A stretch of 64,000 bases of DNA from Saccharum officinarum (Eukaryota > Streptophyta > Magnoliopsida > Poales > Poaceae): the NCBI GenBank assembly GCA_020631735.1, contig CM036197.1, positions 45,369,880 through 45,433,879 on the forward strand. The letters are read 5' to 3'. Within the stretch, counting starts at the first letter, position 1; every line of letters starts with the position of its first letter. The notes under the pieces are model-generated. The model saw only the letters and a program-made list of their open reading frames with translations, ran no database searches and was not told the origin of the DNA. The position numbers and the translations under genes are program-made. Below, one piece after another: positions 10,447 through 22,989 of this stretch.

Positions 10447-13337
10447 GTTTCAGATTCAATGTCAATATAGGTTATCAGACTTTTCCTTTTTCGTTTTTTC
10501 TTCAAGGTTTGTTCGGTTAGTATCCAATCCAAGAAGATCGAAGGTAATCACTAATCAGGCTCCTTTGGCTGGCATGCATGAGGCAACGAGTTCAGAGATC
10601 AGGGGTTTAGGAATGCAACCTGCAAGTACATGCATGTGGCAGCGCTGCAAGATTTCGTTCGCATTCAGATAAACTTCATCTGGCGTTTGGAAATTACAAG
10701 TCAAGATACAGACGAGGTGCGTGCCAGACAGGCAGACACAAAGCATAAGTTGGCAGGGAAGCGAGGATCGGATCAGGGCCTCAGTAAACTGGTTCAAAGC
10801 TAGCTCTACAGGCCCGAACCTAATAATTAAAACTAGAAAAAACGATAGACCAGGCCATTTGTACCAGATGCATCATTGTTTGTGTTGCTATGTCGTTCAA
10901 TCAGATAATATCTGGAATCCTAAGTGAAGAAGTGTTTTTTGTTGCATGCAAAGCAACTGCTGAACAATGGCGTGCAAGATTGTCAAGAAAAAAGAAGATT
11001 GCTGCCGACAAATGGTGTTCAGTATTTGGCAACGCAATGCAAAATTAGCACGTCGTCTTTGTTTTCAGTAAAAGCCAAGACACCACCGGTTGTGTGGTGT
11101 TAAGCAAAAATGTAATCTATCATGCGGGCCGTTTTGGGCCATCCCCCCCCCCCCCCCCCCCCCCCCCATTGACCGTAAAAAAAAAAGCAAGAGCAATGGT
11201 TCAGGAAACAAGGTGCGAAAGTTATTAGCATAGTTTAACTAAAACTCTGTTTCAGATATGTATACACATGTATCACAATACCTTCCTGACCAACCCTATA
11301 TATGCAGTAGTTCTGTATCAATCATGTTACTCCATCAAGGCCTGCTTGATTCCTATACATTAAAAGCTCATTTTGGTTGTTTATACTGCTATAGATTAGA
11401 AAAGATCGAAGCTGGTAGCAAAGGAGTACTATGCTATAGATTGAGGAAGAGGTCATATGATCAAAGTTTATGATAGACCTCTTAATCTACATAAATCCCA
11501 ATTTATAACAGGATCTAAATGCAGGAAAAGATACTGCTAAACTTGTCTGTACTGCTTGTGAAGGTTTTCAGCAGTTTCTCTAATCAAATTTGTTCCATTG
11601 TTTTCAAATAACATAAACTCAAGTCTGTAAGTTTTACCAAGGAATGGTACCTTGTACCTGTTAATTACAGTAAATGGTTGATCAAGATTAATATCTTATA
11701 ACTAATAGTCTAATACTCGCATGTGTATGTATGTGTAAAACGAGTTAACCTCCAAACAACCTAAGTGAATGAGCAGACTTGTTTGTTGCATTTATAAGTA
11801 TTAGCATCGGGTTGCATTCTAAACCTGCACACTCTATAAGCTCGATAACACCTAGTTTGACCTTCTGTAATACCAGAAATGGTCACCCAATTACGGGGCT
11901 AATCATATTACATTGAGAAATAGAAGACGATAATTTTTTAGCTAACCTTTTTAGTGAAAGGACCTCTTGGTTGTAGCTGCAGAGGTGTTCTTTTCTAAAA
12001 ATTTTGCTATCCATCATATTATCCTTGTAAGTGCAATCTTTGGATCTGAACTGCAGGTCTTGCAAGGCTGCATTTTGTTGTTCTGAATACCTTCTCTAAA
12101 AGGCTTTGATTTCAGGTATGCTATTTTCATTTATACCAACTTCAAGCTGGTGATATTATACAAAATCTAATGGTTGGTCAAACTATGTGTCCAAGCAACC
12201 AGAAAACAAGTCATGCCTGTATATATCACAATGAAACACGTATCACCTAACATTCATCAAACAGGCTTAGCAATGGCCTTTGACCATACAGGTACAGCGC
12301 ACACATGGCATTGTTCGGCTGGCTGTTTTCACGGCTGTGGCTGTGCTTTTGCTACAGTGTTTTATGCCTGGTCGGTGCAGCAGCCACAGCCAGCAGGATA
12401 ACTAACTGGAATGTCTAAATCAAATTGCACTGTTGACAATGTCGAATAACTATCTGTTTAAAATAAATGTAAGGTAATATTATGAGCACATATTGTCTTG
12501 CCCAACAGTTATAAGGCTAACGCTCGGACCTGGGGATCCGTTCATGGCTAGCACACCCCGGGATATGCCAGCCACGCAACGCAAAGGCTGCAGCACAGCA
12601 CGCGCAGTGCATAGCTCGCCGTGGCTATCCACAACGCATAGTAGGGCTGTTCCATGGCGTGCTTGGCATTTCGTCGAACAGTCAGCGAGCGTGACCCATG
12701 GGAGGCGCCGTGCTTACGACGCCCGACATGATATGAATCACTGGCCGTCACATAGATGGAGGCACGGGGGCAATACCTCCAGCAGTGATCCTCGAACTCG
12801 AGCTGCGACCGCCATGGCTCGTCACCGTGGCAGGGGTTTGCTCTCTTCGGGTAGGGACGAGATGCGCCACGTGACGGCGGAGATCCAAGCGGGCTAGCCA
12901 GGCACGGCGAGGCAAGGACATGGCCCAATCAGGTGGCCGAGCTTGGCCCTGTTTTCGTAATATAGAGATAGAGATATTCGTCTGGCGGGATATTAGAATT
13001 CAATATAATATATATACATATACAGGCAAGGAACATGTGGGCGCCGTGGTTCAGGGCGAGCAGAGAGCTTGTAGTGGCAAGTTCCACTTGGGTCCGGCCC
13101 AACTGGACTTTCCATCCCGGATCCAACCAACAACTATGATCGGAGGATGCAACACCCACTCGCCCAGCAAGATTCAATTCTTCACACAGGCACATGCTTT
13201 GTTCTTGGAGGAAAGAAGGCATTATTAGGCAGGCATAGATAAAACGTCAGCTGTTACAGAACTTACAGTTGCAGGCTTAAATAACCTGTCAAGGACAAGC
13301 CGCAACAAGAGAAATGCAATAGAAAACTGGGCGTAAT
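10447..13337. other. Long intergenic interval with a C25 run; no gene recognised
   Basis: About 2.9 kb. It holds an uninterrupted run of 25 C at 11143-11167. The remaining sequence up to 12480 is AT-rich and quiet. At about 12310-12400 there is a short GTTCGGCTGGCTGTTTTCAC sequence with mirrored CAGCCACAGCCAG, probably a small MITE remnant. The GC-rich block at 12480-12930 has overlapping frames on both strands but nothing I recognise. Sequence from about 13200 is probably 3' UTR of the T-protein gene, on the minus strand. Confidence 0.5.
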
Positions 13338-16247
13338 CTACGAGGGCTTGTAGTACTTAGTGGGCACGAACGGCATCTTGGTGACCACAGCGTCGTAGGA
13401 TTTCCCACGAACAACAACCTTGAATTCTGTCCCAGCCTTGTGCATTCCTGATTTTACGTAGCCCATAGCGATGTTCTTCTTCAGGCACGGGCTGAACCCT
13501 CCGCTGGTCACCTCGCCGATGCTCTCCCCCGAGCTGCTCACGAGCTCGCTGTGGCTCCGCGCAGGCGGCCCTTGTGTAATCATGCCGACACGCCTGATCT
13601 TTGGGCCTTCCTGAAGCTGCTTCAGGATCACGTCTGCACCCAGGAAGCCGCCTTCCGCTTTCCTCCTCTTGCCGATTGCCCATGAGAGGCCAGCTTCGAC
13701 TGGCGTGATGTGTTGCTCCATGTCGTTGCCGTACAGGCAGAGGCCTGCCTCCAGTCGGAGACTGTCACGGGCACCCAGGCCAGTCAGCCGCACCTTGCCT
13801 TCGGATTTCTCCAGGATGGCCTTTGCTAGATCAACTGCATTCTCTGATGGAACAGAGATTTCGAAACCATCTTCGCCGGTGTAACTGAAATAAGAAATAA
13901 GGCGTCCTTACAATACTGAAACTATGTTCAATTCTTCTGAAACAAATATAGGAAAGTTCACATCAACTCGCCATCATCTAAAGATATAAACTACGGATGT
14001 TGGAAAGATGAAAAAGAATAGTTATGCCAATAAATTGTGGAATTCACATAGTAGTGGATGTAAAATCCTACACTGAACAATAGTAAAAAAGTTAATATAA
14101 GATGGTATTGTATTCGATCTACTGTCCTACAGTTGGTTGAGCAATTGCTACCAAAGTACGTCACTTTGGCATGCTGGAACAAATAGGAAATGATACAGAT
14201 TTCTTTAGGTATTATGGAAGAGCAATGGGTAATCTATGACAGGAAGATAGTACTTAGGTTGTTAAGGGTTTTGTCTAGTCGAAAGGATAAGAATCATATG
14301 AGGTGTGGGTTTTTTAAATAATGGCAGTGAAGAATCAAAGTAATACCCAGTTCTCGTGAGAAAGCATGAATATCCATTGATGTCAATCAGCTTGAAGTCA
14401 CTGAAGTACATTTTGCTCAAATCTTCTTTCGTCAGCAGCTGGAGAGTTGGTGCAGCAAGAGGACCCTGCTTATGTCAAGGAACAAGTTATAATGCTGCCT
14501 TTTTATGAACTTGGAAACTGGTACGCAACAGGACTTGAGAAATGAACTTTCTACTTGCCATTAAAGTGAAAGTTGAACGCTTCTGTGAGATGATATTAAG
14601 TATGCTTAGGGAGAGTAAAGATTTGGAAGACTGCTTTGGTGCTTCCAAAGCAATTAGACATGAAAAACATATACACGTCATGCAGATTGATTCTGTCCAT
14701 GATTAGCAGTGTGAACAATTAGCTACCTACCCCATGAAGATTTTTGAACCATGAATCAGGTTGAACAAAGGGTTCACCAGGAACCAGGTTCCATGTGTTG
14801 CATTAACAATTTCATAGGATACTGGAATTGAATATTTTGACAATCAACACCAGGCATTTCTTAACCACAAAAGCAAGACCATGGAGGAAGCTTTACTTCC
14901 ACCAACCAAGAAAAGGACATCCAGGCCTGCTCAACTGCTATCTAAGATAAACCAATCCAGTGAAGCCCAGAAGGCACTCTAAAGTAATCAAGATTTGATT
15001 TAGCTACTAGCAAGCAAGCACCATTGCTAGATACCTAAATCAATTAGTGGATACAACTAAATGGCATTGGTGTCTCTATTATGATTCATCAACCTAAAAA
15101 TCATCGTTAACAACCATTAAGAAGCCTACCAGATAAGTAACATCACAAAATTCAATGTTTTACCATCAATATAACATCAAGATCAAACTTCACTTCTGAT
15201 CTTCGTACTGAACTACTGTCATGCCACCAATTAGGTAGGCTATCATAGAATTCCTAGACCAACTGCAAACACAATTCACTATCCTAGCACTCATAGTTCA
15301 TAGCATCACTGGGTACATACTGAAAATAAAAATCATATATATGCCACAGCGGAAACACAAAGCAGAAAATCATTTTTCTGGGAAACAATCTACATTCAGT
15401 CATAAATTCCAATTGCAGTCATTGATATACTAGATTAAAACTGCAATGTATCAGAGAAGGCTCTCCTTGTATCTAGTGATCCTGCTGCACATTTGAAATC
15501 AATCATATCTTTTATTTTATTCAAACAACACTATCGTCAGCATATCTCCACATCCTAAAAACTCCATTCCCCAAAATAATCCTATAAATAAGCGCATATA
15601 CCGTTCTGGAATACATAACAGTAACATCTACCCATCGTAGTCATCAACTGAATCAGAGCATGAAGAGGGCAAGAAAGGGCAGTGACCTGCAATGCGAGCA
15701 GCGATCGCTCGTCGTGGATGTGCCACTTGACGTCCCCGCCCTTCTTGTTGAAGGCCTCCATGTGCTCCTCGATATGGGCCAGGTCCTTGTCCCTGCACCC
15801 GGCGTTGACGACGAGGTAGATGTGGTGGTCGGTGACCTTGGTGACGACGGAGTCGTCGATGGCGCCGCCCTTCTCGTTGGTGAAGACGGTGAGCGTGCCG
15901 GTGCCGTCCCTGAGCGCCGCGACGTCGGCGATGACGAGGGACTCGAGGAACGGGATGGCGTCGCGGCCCCTGAGGCTGAGGCCGCACATGTGGGCCACGT
16001 CGAAGAGGCCGCCGTTGGCGCGGCAGTTGACGGTGGAGTCCATGATGGAGTCCTTGTACTGGATGGGCATGCTCCAGCCGGCGAACGGCACCATCTTGCC
16101 GCTGTGCGCGACGTGGAAGTCGTAGAGCGCCGTCTTCTTCAGCTCGGCCTCCGCCGCCTCCGCGGCGCCCGCCAGGTGGCGGACGCGCGCGGGCGCGGCG
16201 GCGGCGCGGCGGGCGAGGGTACTGGCGCACGCGAGGAGGCCTCTCAT
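13338..16247 (-). CDS. GCST: Aminomethyltransferase, T-protein of the glycine cleavage system, mitochondrial
   Basis: This is the tetrahydrofolate-dependent T-protein of the mitochondrial glycine decarboxylase complex. It releases ammonia from the aminomethyl group carried on H-protein and forms 5,10-methylene-THF, the core of photorespiratory glycine use. Coding exons on the minus strand are 15687-16247, 14347-14465 and 13338-13884, with introns of 1221 and 462 bp. Borders follow GT-AG and the frame closes at 408 aa, the usual plant length. I chose the ATG at 16247 (MRGLLACAS) over one six codons upstream (16265, MPGLATMRG) because it gives that length. The N terminus to about residue 30 is Arg/Ala-rich and acid-free, like a mitochondrial presequence. 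Family blocks seen include [60 protein letters not shown] and [20 protein letters not shown]. The C-terminal barrel runs from about residue 290. It is intact, and exon 1 is strongly GC-rich as in many grass genes. Confidence 0.96.
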
Positions 16248-17571
16248 CGTGGCGAGCCCCGGCACGGCAGGCTGGCGGCGCGGGGTTCGGTGAGATCGGG
16301 ATCGGGTGTGGTGGTGGGTGGTGGACTGGTGGTGCGCGCGCTCGTAGCAAAAGGCGGCAGCAGGTTTGGTGGTGATGACGGGTCAGTGAGTGATCAGTGA
16401 TCAGAACTGCTCGTCTTTTGTCCGGTTTGGTGGTGGATCGTGACGGCTCCTCGACTCACCCAACCCACCCGGTGCAGAACTGCAGGGTTTTGTCTGGTTT
16501 TGTTTCCATCCACGCTTTGGGGTTCGGATCGGGATAAAAAGATTGCAGCGGTTCAGTTGAGTTGTGGTCCTGTAAATAAAACAAATCAAAAGATTCTTCA
16601 GCACAGCATTGCTGATTTGGTAGCACATAAGAATGTTTATTAATGGCAGACAAATTATGACTTCACCGTATTCGGGCGATTCTAACCAAATTCATTCAAA
16701 GATGTCCATGGATTCTTTCTGCGCTACGAAAACGCTACTAAAAAACAGTTCATGTAGTATACACGAAGTTTTCATAGCTATGCATTTCTTGTAAAGGACT
16801 TGAGAGTTCCGACCCATAGTTTCTGCGGCTAATAAGCTGGTTGAAACTGATTTGTTATGAGAGAAAAATATTATACAATGGTTGATAAGTCAGGCTTTGA
16901 GAGATGGTGGGCTGGTGGCAGAACGACTGAAAGAGACCAAGCCACAGGCTCATACGTTTGCAGAGAGGGATAAACTGAGGGATGTCAATGTCCGGCAAGA
17001 AGCCATGTCCTCGTTAGTTTGGATCGACCTATCCTGAAACTATAGAGATTATATTCTGATGGCCACTACCATATGGGATTATGGGAATCTCAATAGCAAC
17101 ATATCATTTATAGACGGTTAAAGGGTAAGTGGAAAAGCAACTAGATAAACATAGCCTATATGTACTAAGACGTTTTGGCTTTTCTAAATACAATGTTTTT
17201 TATATGCACTTAAATACACACTACGCCTAGATACGTTGCAAAAACAATATATATAAAAAAAAGCCAAAAACATCTTATAATTTGCGATGGAAGGAGTACA
17301 TCGGACTAAAAGTGATTCTGCAGTCCGCAACCCTAACTGCAAACTCAAAATAATGCCCCCACACCGAATTGTCAGCACCAATGAGACATTGCAAACTGCA
17401 CCAGAAATTGATAATCGAATCTAAAAGTACAAAACTCATGTCTTTTATTTAATGCCAATCAAGAAAACACCACAACGGCGGATCACGTTCACATGAAAAC
17501 TCTGCTTCAAAAATGTTACTCTCTCCGTTCCAAGTTAAGTTGTTTTTGTTAACTTTTATTATGTATCTAGA
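16248..17571. other. T-protein upstream region and intergenic sequence
   Basis: 16248-16430 is the 5' flank and leader of the T-protein gene (minus strand), rich in GGTGG-type runs; I cannot place a TATA box. At about 16820-16905 there is a short MITE-like remnant (AAGCTGGTTGAAACTGATTTG). At about 17515-17571 there is the left end of a Stowaway-type MITE (CTCTCCGTTCCAAG) that stops abruptly where the Helitron terminus begins. Confidence 0.5.
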
Positions 17572-18056
17572 CTAGCAAATATGCTCGTGTGTTGCTACGG
17601 GATAAGGGTTGTGTGGTTGGGAACCGCCTGATCTTTCTTCTTCCTTGTCGGCGCCGACCCCACCCCTGCTCTCGCTTGCGCACACTGCCTCACGCACCCC
17701 TCAGTCGCCACCCCACTCTGTTGGTCTTCGCACCCACGATTGGTAGCTGACACAGGATCACTACCCCACCAACCTCCCACGCCGCCCTATCCTAATTACA
17801 GGGCTCTTGTCGACTACTTCGGCACGACGCCCCCGCTGCCAGCCTTGTGCAAACTACCATCTCCTACCGCACCGGCAAGCGGTGCCCAGTCGTCTCGGCC
17901 ACCATCATCGCCATGTTGCGACCACCAACCCAAACCCTCTTGTACATTTGTCTGATAGTGAAATCTCTCCTGGAACCGTGATCCCAGCGCTAGATGGCTC
18001 TTCTTCCTCTCCCGGGACACGAACGACGACGATCACGTGTCTAAGTTTGCACTGGA
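17572..18056 (-). mobile_element. Helitron 3' terminus (minus orientation), other end not found
   Basis: Read on the minus strand, the sequence ends GAGCATATTTGCTAG followed by T. An imperfect hairpin (CCCGT with ACGAG, 4 of 5 pairs) lies eight bases before the CTAG. A CTAG end, a preceding hairpin and insertion before T are the Helitron 3' signature. The element extends to the right, through GC-rich DNA, into the N gap. It was inserted into a Stowaway MITE whose left end lies at 17515-17571. Confidence 0.65.
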
Positions 18057-18156
18057 NNNNNNNNNNNNNNNNNNNNNNNNNNNNNNNNNNNNNNNNNNNN
18101 NNNNNNNNNNNNNNNNNNNNNNNNNNNNNNNNNNNNNNNNNNNNNNNNNNNNNNNN
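18057..18156. other. Assembly gap (100 N)
   Basis: A run of exactly 100 N, the conventional size for a gap of unknown length. The left terminal inverted repeat of the MULE at 18157-22215 is not seen and probably lies in this gap. Confidence 0.95.
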
Positions 18157-18203
18157 AAAAAGCCAACTATTTGTCATGTACAAGAGTATGACAGCACACT
18201 GCT

Positions 18204-21200
18204 TCACTTCTCTGCAGTTGTCCCTTTCTTGGACTTAGTTGTCTTCTTGGACTTGGGTGCCTTCTTCTTCTCTGTATTTACCCTATTGGTCCTCATAATC
18301 TTGGATGCTGTTGTAAGTGGCATGTGTCTTGTTGGTGGAAGGTTGGAGCTAATGTAGGCACATTCTGGAACAGGTTATCTCACTGCAGTTGCCTAATAGT
18401 TTGGGCAGCCTGCAAAATTGGGATCCAATTAGTAGAATTACAAAGGGGGAAAAGGTGGAAGGTGTTGAGAAGAAGGCATTGCCTCATCAAACAACTGTGA
18501 CACCATTGGATTCTCCAAAGTTGACATAAGTGGTACTATTTCACTTTCTTGCTGGTTGAGCTCCTCAAAAACATGAGATGAGTTTCATATAATGATACAC
18601 TTTTCCATTGGGTTGGCTATGCTCAAACCTGGACAGTGGCAGGTTGTTCACTTGGTTCTCCTGCTAATTCTACTTCAACTGTAGTAGGAGTAGTTTTCTT
18701 TGACTTCTTCACTGCTGGTTCTCCTACTTTCATCCTAGCACAAAGTGGCTAAGTTATGCCCAGGTTCTCCACAGAGACTACAATGCATGGTTACTCCATG
18801 TTTGGTTAGTCTTGGCCCATTTGGTCCACCAACTTCATGTGCTGATTTCATTCTAACTTTAGCTGGCCTTCTTGGCTTCTTTTCATACGCAGGTTTAACT
18901 TGTGGGCCACCAACATCTTCCCAAGTTGACTTGTCATTGCAGGGCATAATGTTCCATCCATATGCACTGTTAAAAGCTTCGATGGACTAACACTAGGGTA
19001 GCACTGAATCTTCTAGAATTCTCTCATGCCTCAGACAAGAAACTGCATCACTATAGGGTATACCTGTCAAGTCCCACCTCTTGCATGTACAGTGCCTTCC
19101 TGCAATGTTAACAACAAACTCCCACTCCCTATCATGAACCTCAAATATACCACTGCCACTTGGTATTGCACAACAAGTGTTGGCCATCTCTGCATGCCTT
19201 GCCAACTTCTTCCTGATCTTTGGATAGATCAGCATCTTTTCACATTTTTCTTGTACTTCTTTCTGTTTGTTGTAGTGCCTGCTCATGAGCTGTCCGTTGA
19301 TCCTTTGCAGCATGCACAAGATGGGAAGTTCTCTAGCATCTAATATGTACCTATTAAACACTTCACATGTATTGTTGATCAGAATATCACATTTTGGGTA
19401 TTCACTGAAAAATGCCCTTACCCAGGTGTTTGGGCCATTTTCTCTAACCAAGCATGGCCATCTTTGTTGAGCAGTTTCATTTTCTCCATCTCTTGGTTCC
19501 ATCTCAGCATTGTACTTGCCCTTGCACAAGCCCAAAGCTGATTCTTCAAGTTTTCTCCTTTGAACTGACCTTGGAAGTCGGAGTATAGGTGCCTAACACA
19601 GAACCTATGCTCTGAGTTAGGAAAGATTTGCTGCACAACTAGGATTAAACCTTTCTATTTATCTATCATGATGGTCCAAGGTGTAGTGTTCTCTATTCCA
19701 AGGTATTCTTTTAGGTTCTCTAAGAACCACTTACAAGAAGCCAGGCACTCAACCTCAACCACTGCCATTGCTATTGGATAGATACAATCATCAGGATCAA
19801 TTCCTACTGTTGTTAGCAACTGACCCCAAATTTAGTCTTGATGTGGCAACCATCAAGACATATGACAGGCCTGCATCCACTCAAAAATCCCCTCGTGCAT
19901 GCATCCAATGAGACATATAGTGAACTAAAACATCCATCCTTCAATTTCAAATATAAAGTGCTACCTGGATTAGTCTTCCTGAGTTCTTGCCCATAGTTCC
20001 ACAAGTCACTAAACTGTTGCACTTCATCTCCATATATCATCTTCCATGCTAGTCTCCTAGCTCTTGACAACTTGTTCCTAGATGGGGTCAAATTTAACTC
20101 CAGTTGCACTGTCCTTGTATAATTTGTCAAAGACATCTTCTCATCAGCTCTGAACCTGTCTAAGTACTTCTTGGCTATCCATGCTGCAGTACACCTTTTC
20201 AGTACCCATTTCTTCTGGTAGGTGTGATTCCCAACATAAGTCTTGATCAAACCCTTCTGTCAAATGAAGCAAACAATTACCATGGACACTATTCATCACA
20301 ATGAGCTCTGATTATGGTCCTATCATTCTTGGGCATCTTTATCTCCACTCTATTCTTTATATTGTACTCAGTTATAGCCTTCATAAATAGTTCCACTGAA
20401 TCAAACTTCATACCAACTTTGAAAATTGGGTTCCACATATCTTCTGGTCTGAAACTTCTCATGTTCTGCCCTGCCTGACCCTCTTCATCGGATTCTGGTA
20501 GCTCTAGTTCTTCTTCATTAGAATATGTTGATGCAGGACCCACAGGGTTCCCCAGCGATATGACTACAAGTTGTGGGTCCTGGCCTGGCCCACGGACCAA
20601 AGCAGGAAGGGGTGCAGCAACTGCTATACCGAATCCGAGTAGAATAGGCCAGACTAGCTGGACTCCTATAGGAAAATATCTTCTGTATTTAGATCAGAAC
20701 ACCTTCTTTGGATTCGACTAGGATTGTAACCGCACCATAGTCTTCTCTATTGATATAAAGAGAAACTATGGGCACCCCTATAACGAATAACAGAACATAC
20801 TAATCAATCCAACGCAAAAGGCTAACGCCAACCGGACGTAAAGGCTATTACTCGATCACGATCGAGGGCCTGAACCAATATAAATCGACTATCTCTTGCG
20901 TTCACCATTGAGTTTCGCACCAGCTGAAACCCAAATAATTGTCCTGGGTACCCCGTGATAGGCTATCGATGGTAAAACATCGACAGAATCCAACTCATCC
21001 CATTCTATGCTTTCTGAGTCATTGTCTGTGTCAGTTGGGCCATTTCTTTGGCTCCCTGCTCTGACTACTATGCCCTTAGTTGCACCCTCATCAACCACTC
21101 CTTCATCAACATTATCACAAAACAGGTCATCATCATCATCAACTTCATAGTCACTGTCAACAAAATCCACTTCTGAACTGCCTTCACTATCATCACCATC

Positions 21201-21640
21201 ATCAGCATCTGTACTAGGTGGGACAGACACCTTTGTAGGACTAATCACTTTGGGTAAGGTTGCAATTGGATTGAACACAATGTCCTCCCAGTTGTTGCTA
21301 TCAATTATATTGTAATGGTCCATATAAAACACATAGTTCTTGACCTTAAAAGCAACTTGCTTCATTATCTGTGCTTCTTTATCTGATTCAATCAAACGCG
21401 AACCGGTTGACAAATCCATCTCAGGCAACAACCAATACACCAGGACACCTAGATCATAACCTAGCACCACTGATATCTCATCTACTGCATAAAAAGACTA
21501 GTACTGCACTTTGATATGATCAAACCGATCAACCTTGCCATCCAAGTACACCCGATCCACACCAGACCCATAGAAAAATCCCCCATGATGTACTTCCACT
21601 AAAAACTCTTCATTGTCAGGCCTTAAATAACAAAAACCAA
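18204..21640 (-). pseudogene. MURA-like transposase pseudogene (MULE)
   Basis: A DDE transposase of the Mutator class reads across this interval in broken frames. Blocks in order are: an N-terminal FLVEVHHGGFFYGSG segment (near 21600); a long Asp/Glu-rich linker (about 21010-21230); the MuDR N-terminal domain around MWNPIFKVGMKFDSVELF (near 20400); the catalytic region with [11 protein letters not shown] (near 19850) and the second Asp in TIMIDK (near 19660); SEHRFCVRHLYSDFQGQFKG; a SWIM-type finger HCTCKRWDLTGIPYSDAVSC (near 19060); a CCHC-like CSLCGEPGHNLATLC (near 18760); and a Lys-rich tail stopping at 18204. Lesions are clear. A Trp codon has become TAG at 21498-21500, one G is lost after KTKFG, and Gln has become TAG at 19655-19657 just after the second catalytic Asp. 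The SWIM finger has YSDA where CxHA is expected. The start codon is not certain. Confidence 0.85.
20628..20961. mobile_element. 334-bp insertion inside the MULE transposase, 5-bp target duplication
   Basis: Flanked by GCTAT at 20623-20627 and 20962-20966. Removing it with one GCTAT rejoins the transposase in frame: minus-strand coding runs DVLPSIA then VAAPLPALVRGPGQDP without a break. The insert starts ACCGAATCC and ends CCCCGTGATAG, and contains a GTTCACCATTGAGTTTCGC segment near its right end. It has no TG...CA ends, so I do not call it a solo LTR. Its class is unknown to me; a short non-autonomous LTR-type or other element is possible. Confidence 0.75.
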
Positions 21641-22215
21641 CCCTAAAATTAAACATAGAACCAAAGCATATCCATGAAAATAGTTTGCTGCCTACCAGAC
21701 CAACTACTACGGCCCAAAACGACTGCAATAGGTACCATTCACTATAGCGATAGAGCTCCAGGACACTTACCAAAGATTGGTGTCGCTTCCCCTTTAGGTC
21801 ATCGCTGGCCTGACATGGTGCCGCCGCGCCACAATCTGTGCGGCCGGGCGGCACCCAACGCGGAGCTTGCTGGCAGCAACGAACTCCCGCCTTTGCATTC
21901 ACTGCTCCCTGCCCGCGACTTCATCGCTGCCCTGCCCTAGCCACGTCTTCTATACTGGTTGAGAAAGATTGGGGGAGAGAGCGAGTGGAGTTGGGAGTGA
22001 CGGAGACAACGTTTGGGGGTTTGATAAAATGCAATGCCCTGAGCTTCCATCAGCCATGGTGGCACGGACACATCGGATTATACGGCTGGCGTGGCTGGCT
22101 TTGGACTGTCGATGCGCTGCGGCAAAAGATGAGGGACCTAGATAGTTACTTTGAAAGTTGGAGGACGCAAATGGGAAGGGGCCAAAAGTTTGAGAACCTA
22201 GGGTGCATTTTACTC

Positions 22216-22335
22216 ATATAATAACTTTCCATAACAAATCTATTCGAATACAAATACTAATACTATTTCATTAAATCTAGTCAAACATAGAATTTTTTGT
22301 GAGACTTTTTTTCTTTCTTGAGTAGAGGGAGTACT
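22216..22335. mobile_element. Right half of a Stowaway-type MITE interrupted by the MULE
   Basis: After the MULE end the sequence runs AACTTTCCATAACAAATC to TTGAGTAGAGGGAGTA, the right half of a Stowaway-type element. The segment at about 24950-25065 is related and continues further to its left. This shows what the MULE interrupted. Confidence 0.6.
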
Positions 22336-22474
22336 ACCGGATAACTCGATCTGGCTCTGTTCGCTTGAACTATTTTAGCAGTACTTTTCAGCGAACGGAC
22401 AATTTTTTTCTCTCACAACAAATCAGCATAAGCATCAGCGAAGCCAAATTCCAAGCCAGACATGACCTATCAGG

Positions 22475-22719
22475 ACGCCACCTATGACACCAAAATACCG
22501 TCTTCATGTTTGGGCCCCCTCTTCCATCATATCCAACTTCCTCTCCATCGCCCCCAGCTTGGCCAATATGCTCTGCAACTAGTCATGTTCGTTTTCCAAT
22601 CTCATGCACTCCTGTAGGGCGCTAGCGCCATGGCTGCCGGTGGAAGCAAACCTCCGTCCGCCGTAACCCTCCGCCGCTGCACAAGCGCTCCGCGCAACTA
22701 CGCGCGCCAGGCACTACAT
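22475..22719 (-). pseudogene. Decayed copy A of a small gene with mitochondrial-presequence-like start
   Basis: On the minus strand the reading runs from ATG at 22719, immediately stopped by TAG where copy B has CAG. It then gives CLARVVARSACAAAEGYGG, RRFASTGSHGASA and, further on, LQSILAKLGAMERKLDMMEE with another internal TAG. The first part is Arg/Ala-rich, like a mitochondrial presequence; the second is a likely coiled coil. It matches copy B near 25.2 kb but lacks about 12 codons (AKAYYIRQRR in copy B). I do not recognise the parent family. Confidence 0.55.
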
Positions 22720-22989
22720 CGCCTGCGCTCCCTCCCTGCCCCCTTCTGCGACCTCGCGCTCCCCAGCTATCCGGCTCCTGCTCCCCCTACCAGAGACGAG
22801 GACGGCGGCGGCGGCTCCGATGAGGTAGGTCGTTCCTCCTCCGGATTTGAGCCCTCCTCCTCTAGATCTGAGGGACGCGACGGTGGCTAGGGTTCCGGCG
22901 AGCTCAGGGGTCCTATTCCCTCCTCCCTCTGGCGAGCTCGAAGGTGATTGGCCAGGGCTGGAGCAGCCTGCACCTCGAACTCATTCCCT

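Larger units (their letters stand above)
18157..22215 (-). mobile_element. Transposase-bearing Mutator-like element (MULE), right TIR visible
   Basis: The right end, read on the minus strand, starts GAGTAAAATGCACCC and continues TTCTCAAACTTTTGG. The same 11 terminal bases and similar following sequence form both TIRs of the non-autonomous element at 34681-36441. The next nine bases, 22216-22224 (ATATAATAA), would be the right target copy; the left copy is hidden by the gap. The right flank is the interior of a Stowaway-type MITE. The element carries a decayed MURA-like transposase and a 334-bp foreign insertion. Confidence 0.8.

Noticed and set aside
12480..12930. A protein-coding gene in a GC-rich block
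   Set aside because: Overlapping frames on both strands, no recognisable domain and no splice sites linking exons.
15660..16400. A 246-codon open frame on the plus strand
   Set aside because: It is the antisense of the GC-rich first exon of the T-protein gene; its Asp/Gly/Val-rich reading is a composition effect.
20628..20961. A solo LTR in the MULE transposase
   Set aside because: The target copies are 5 bp, but the ends are not TG...CA, so the LTR call is not supported.
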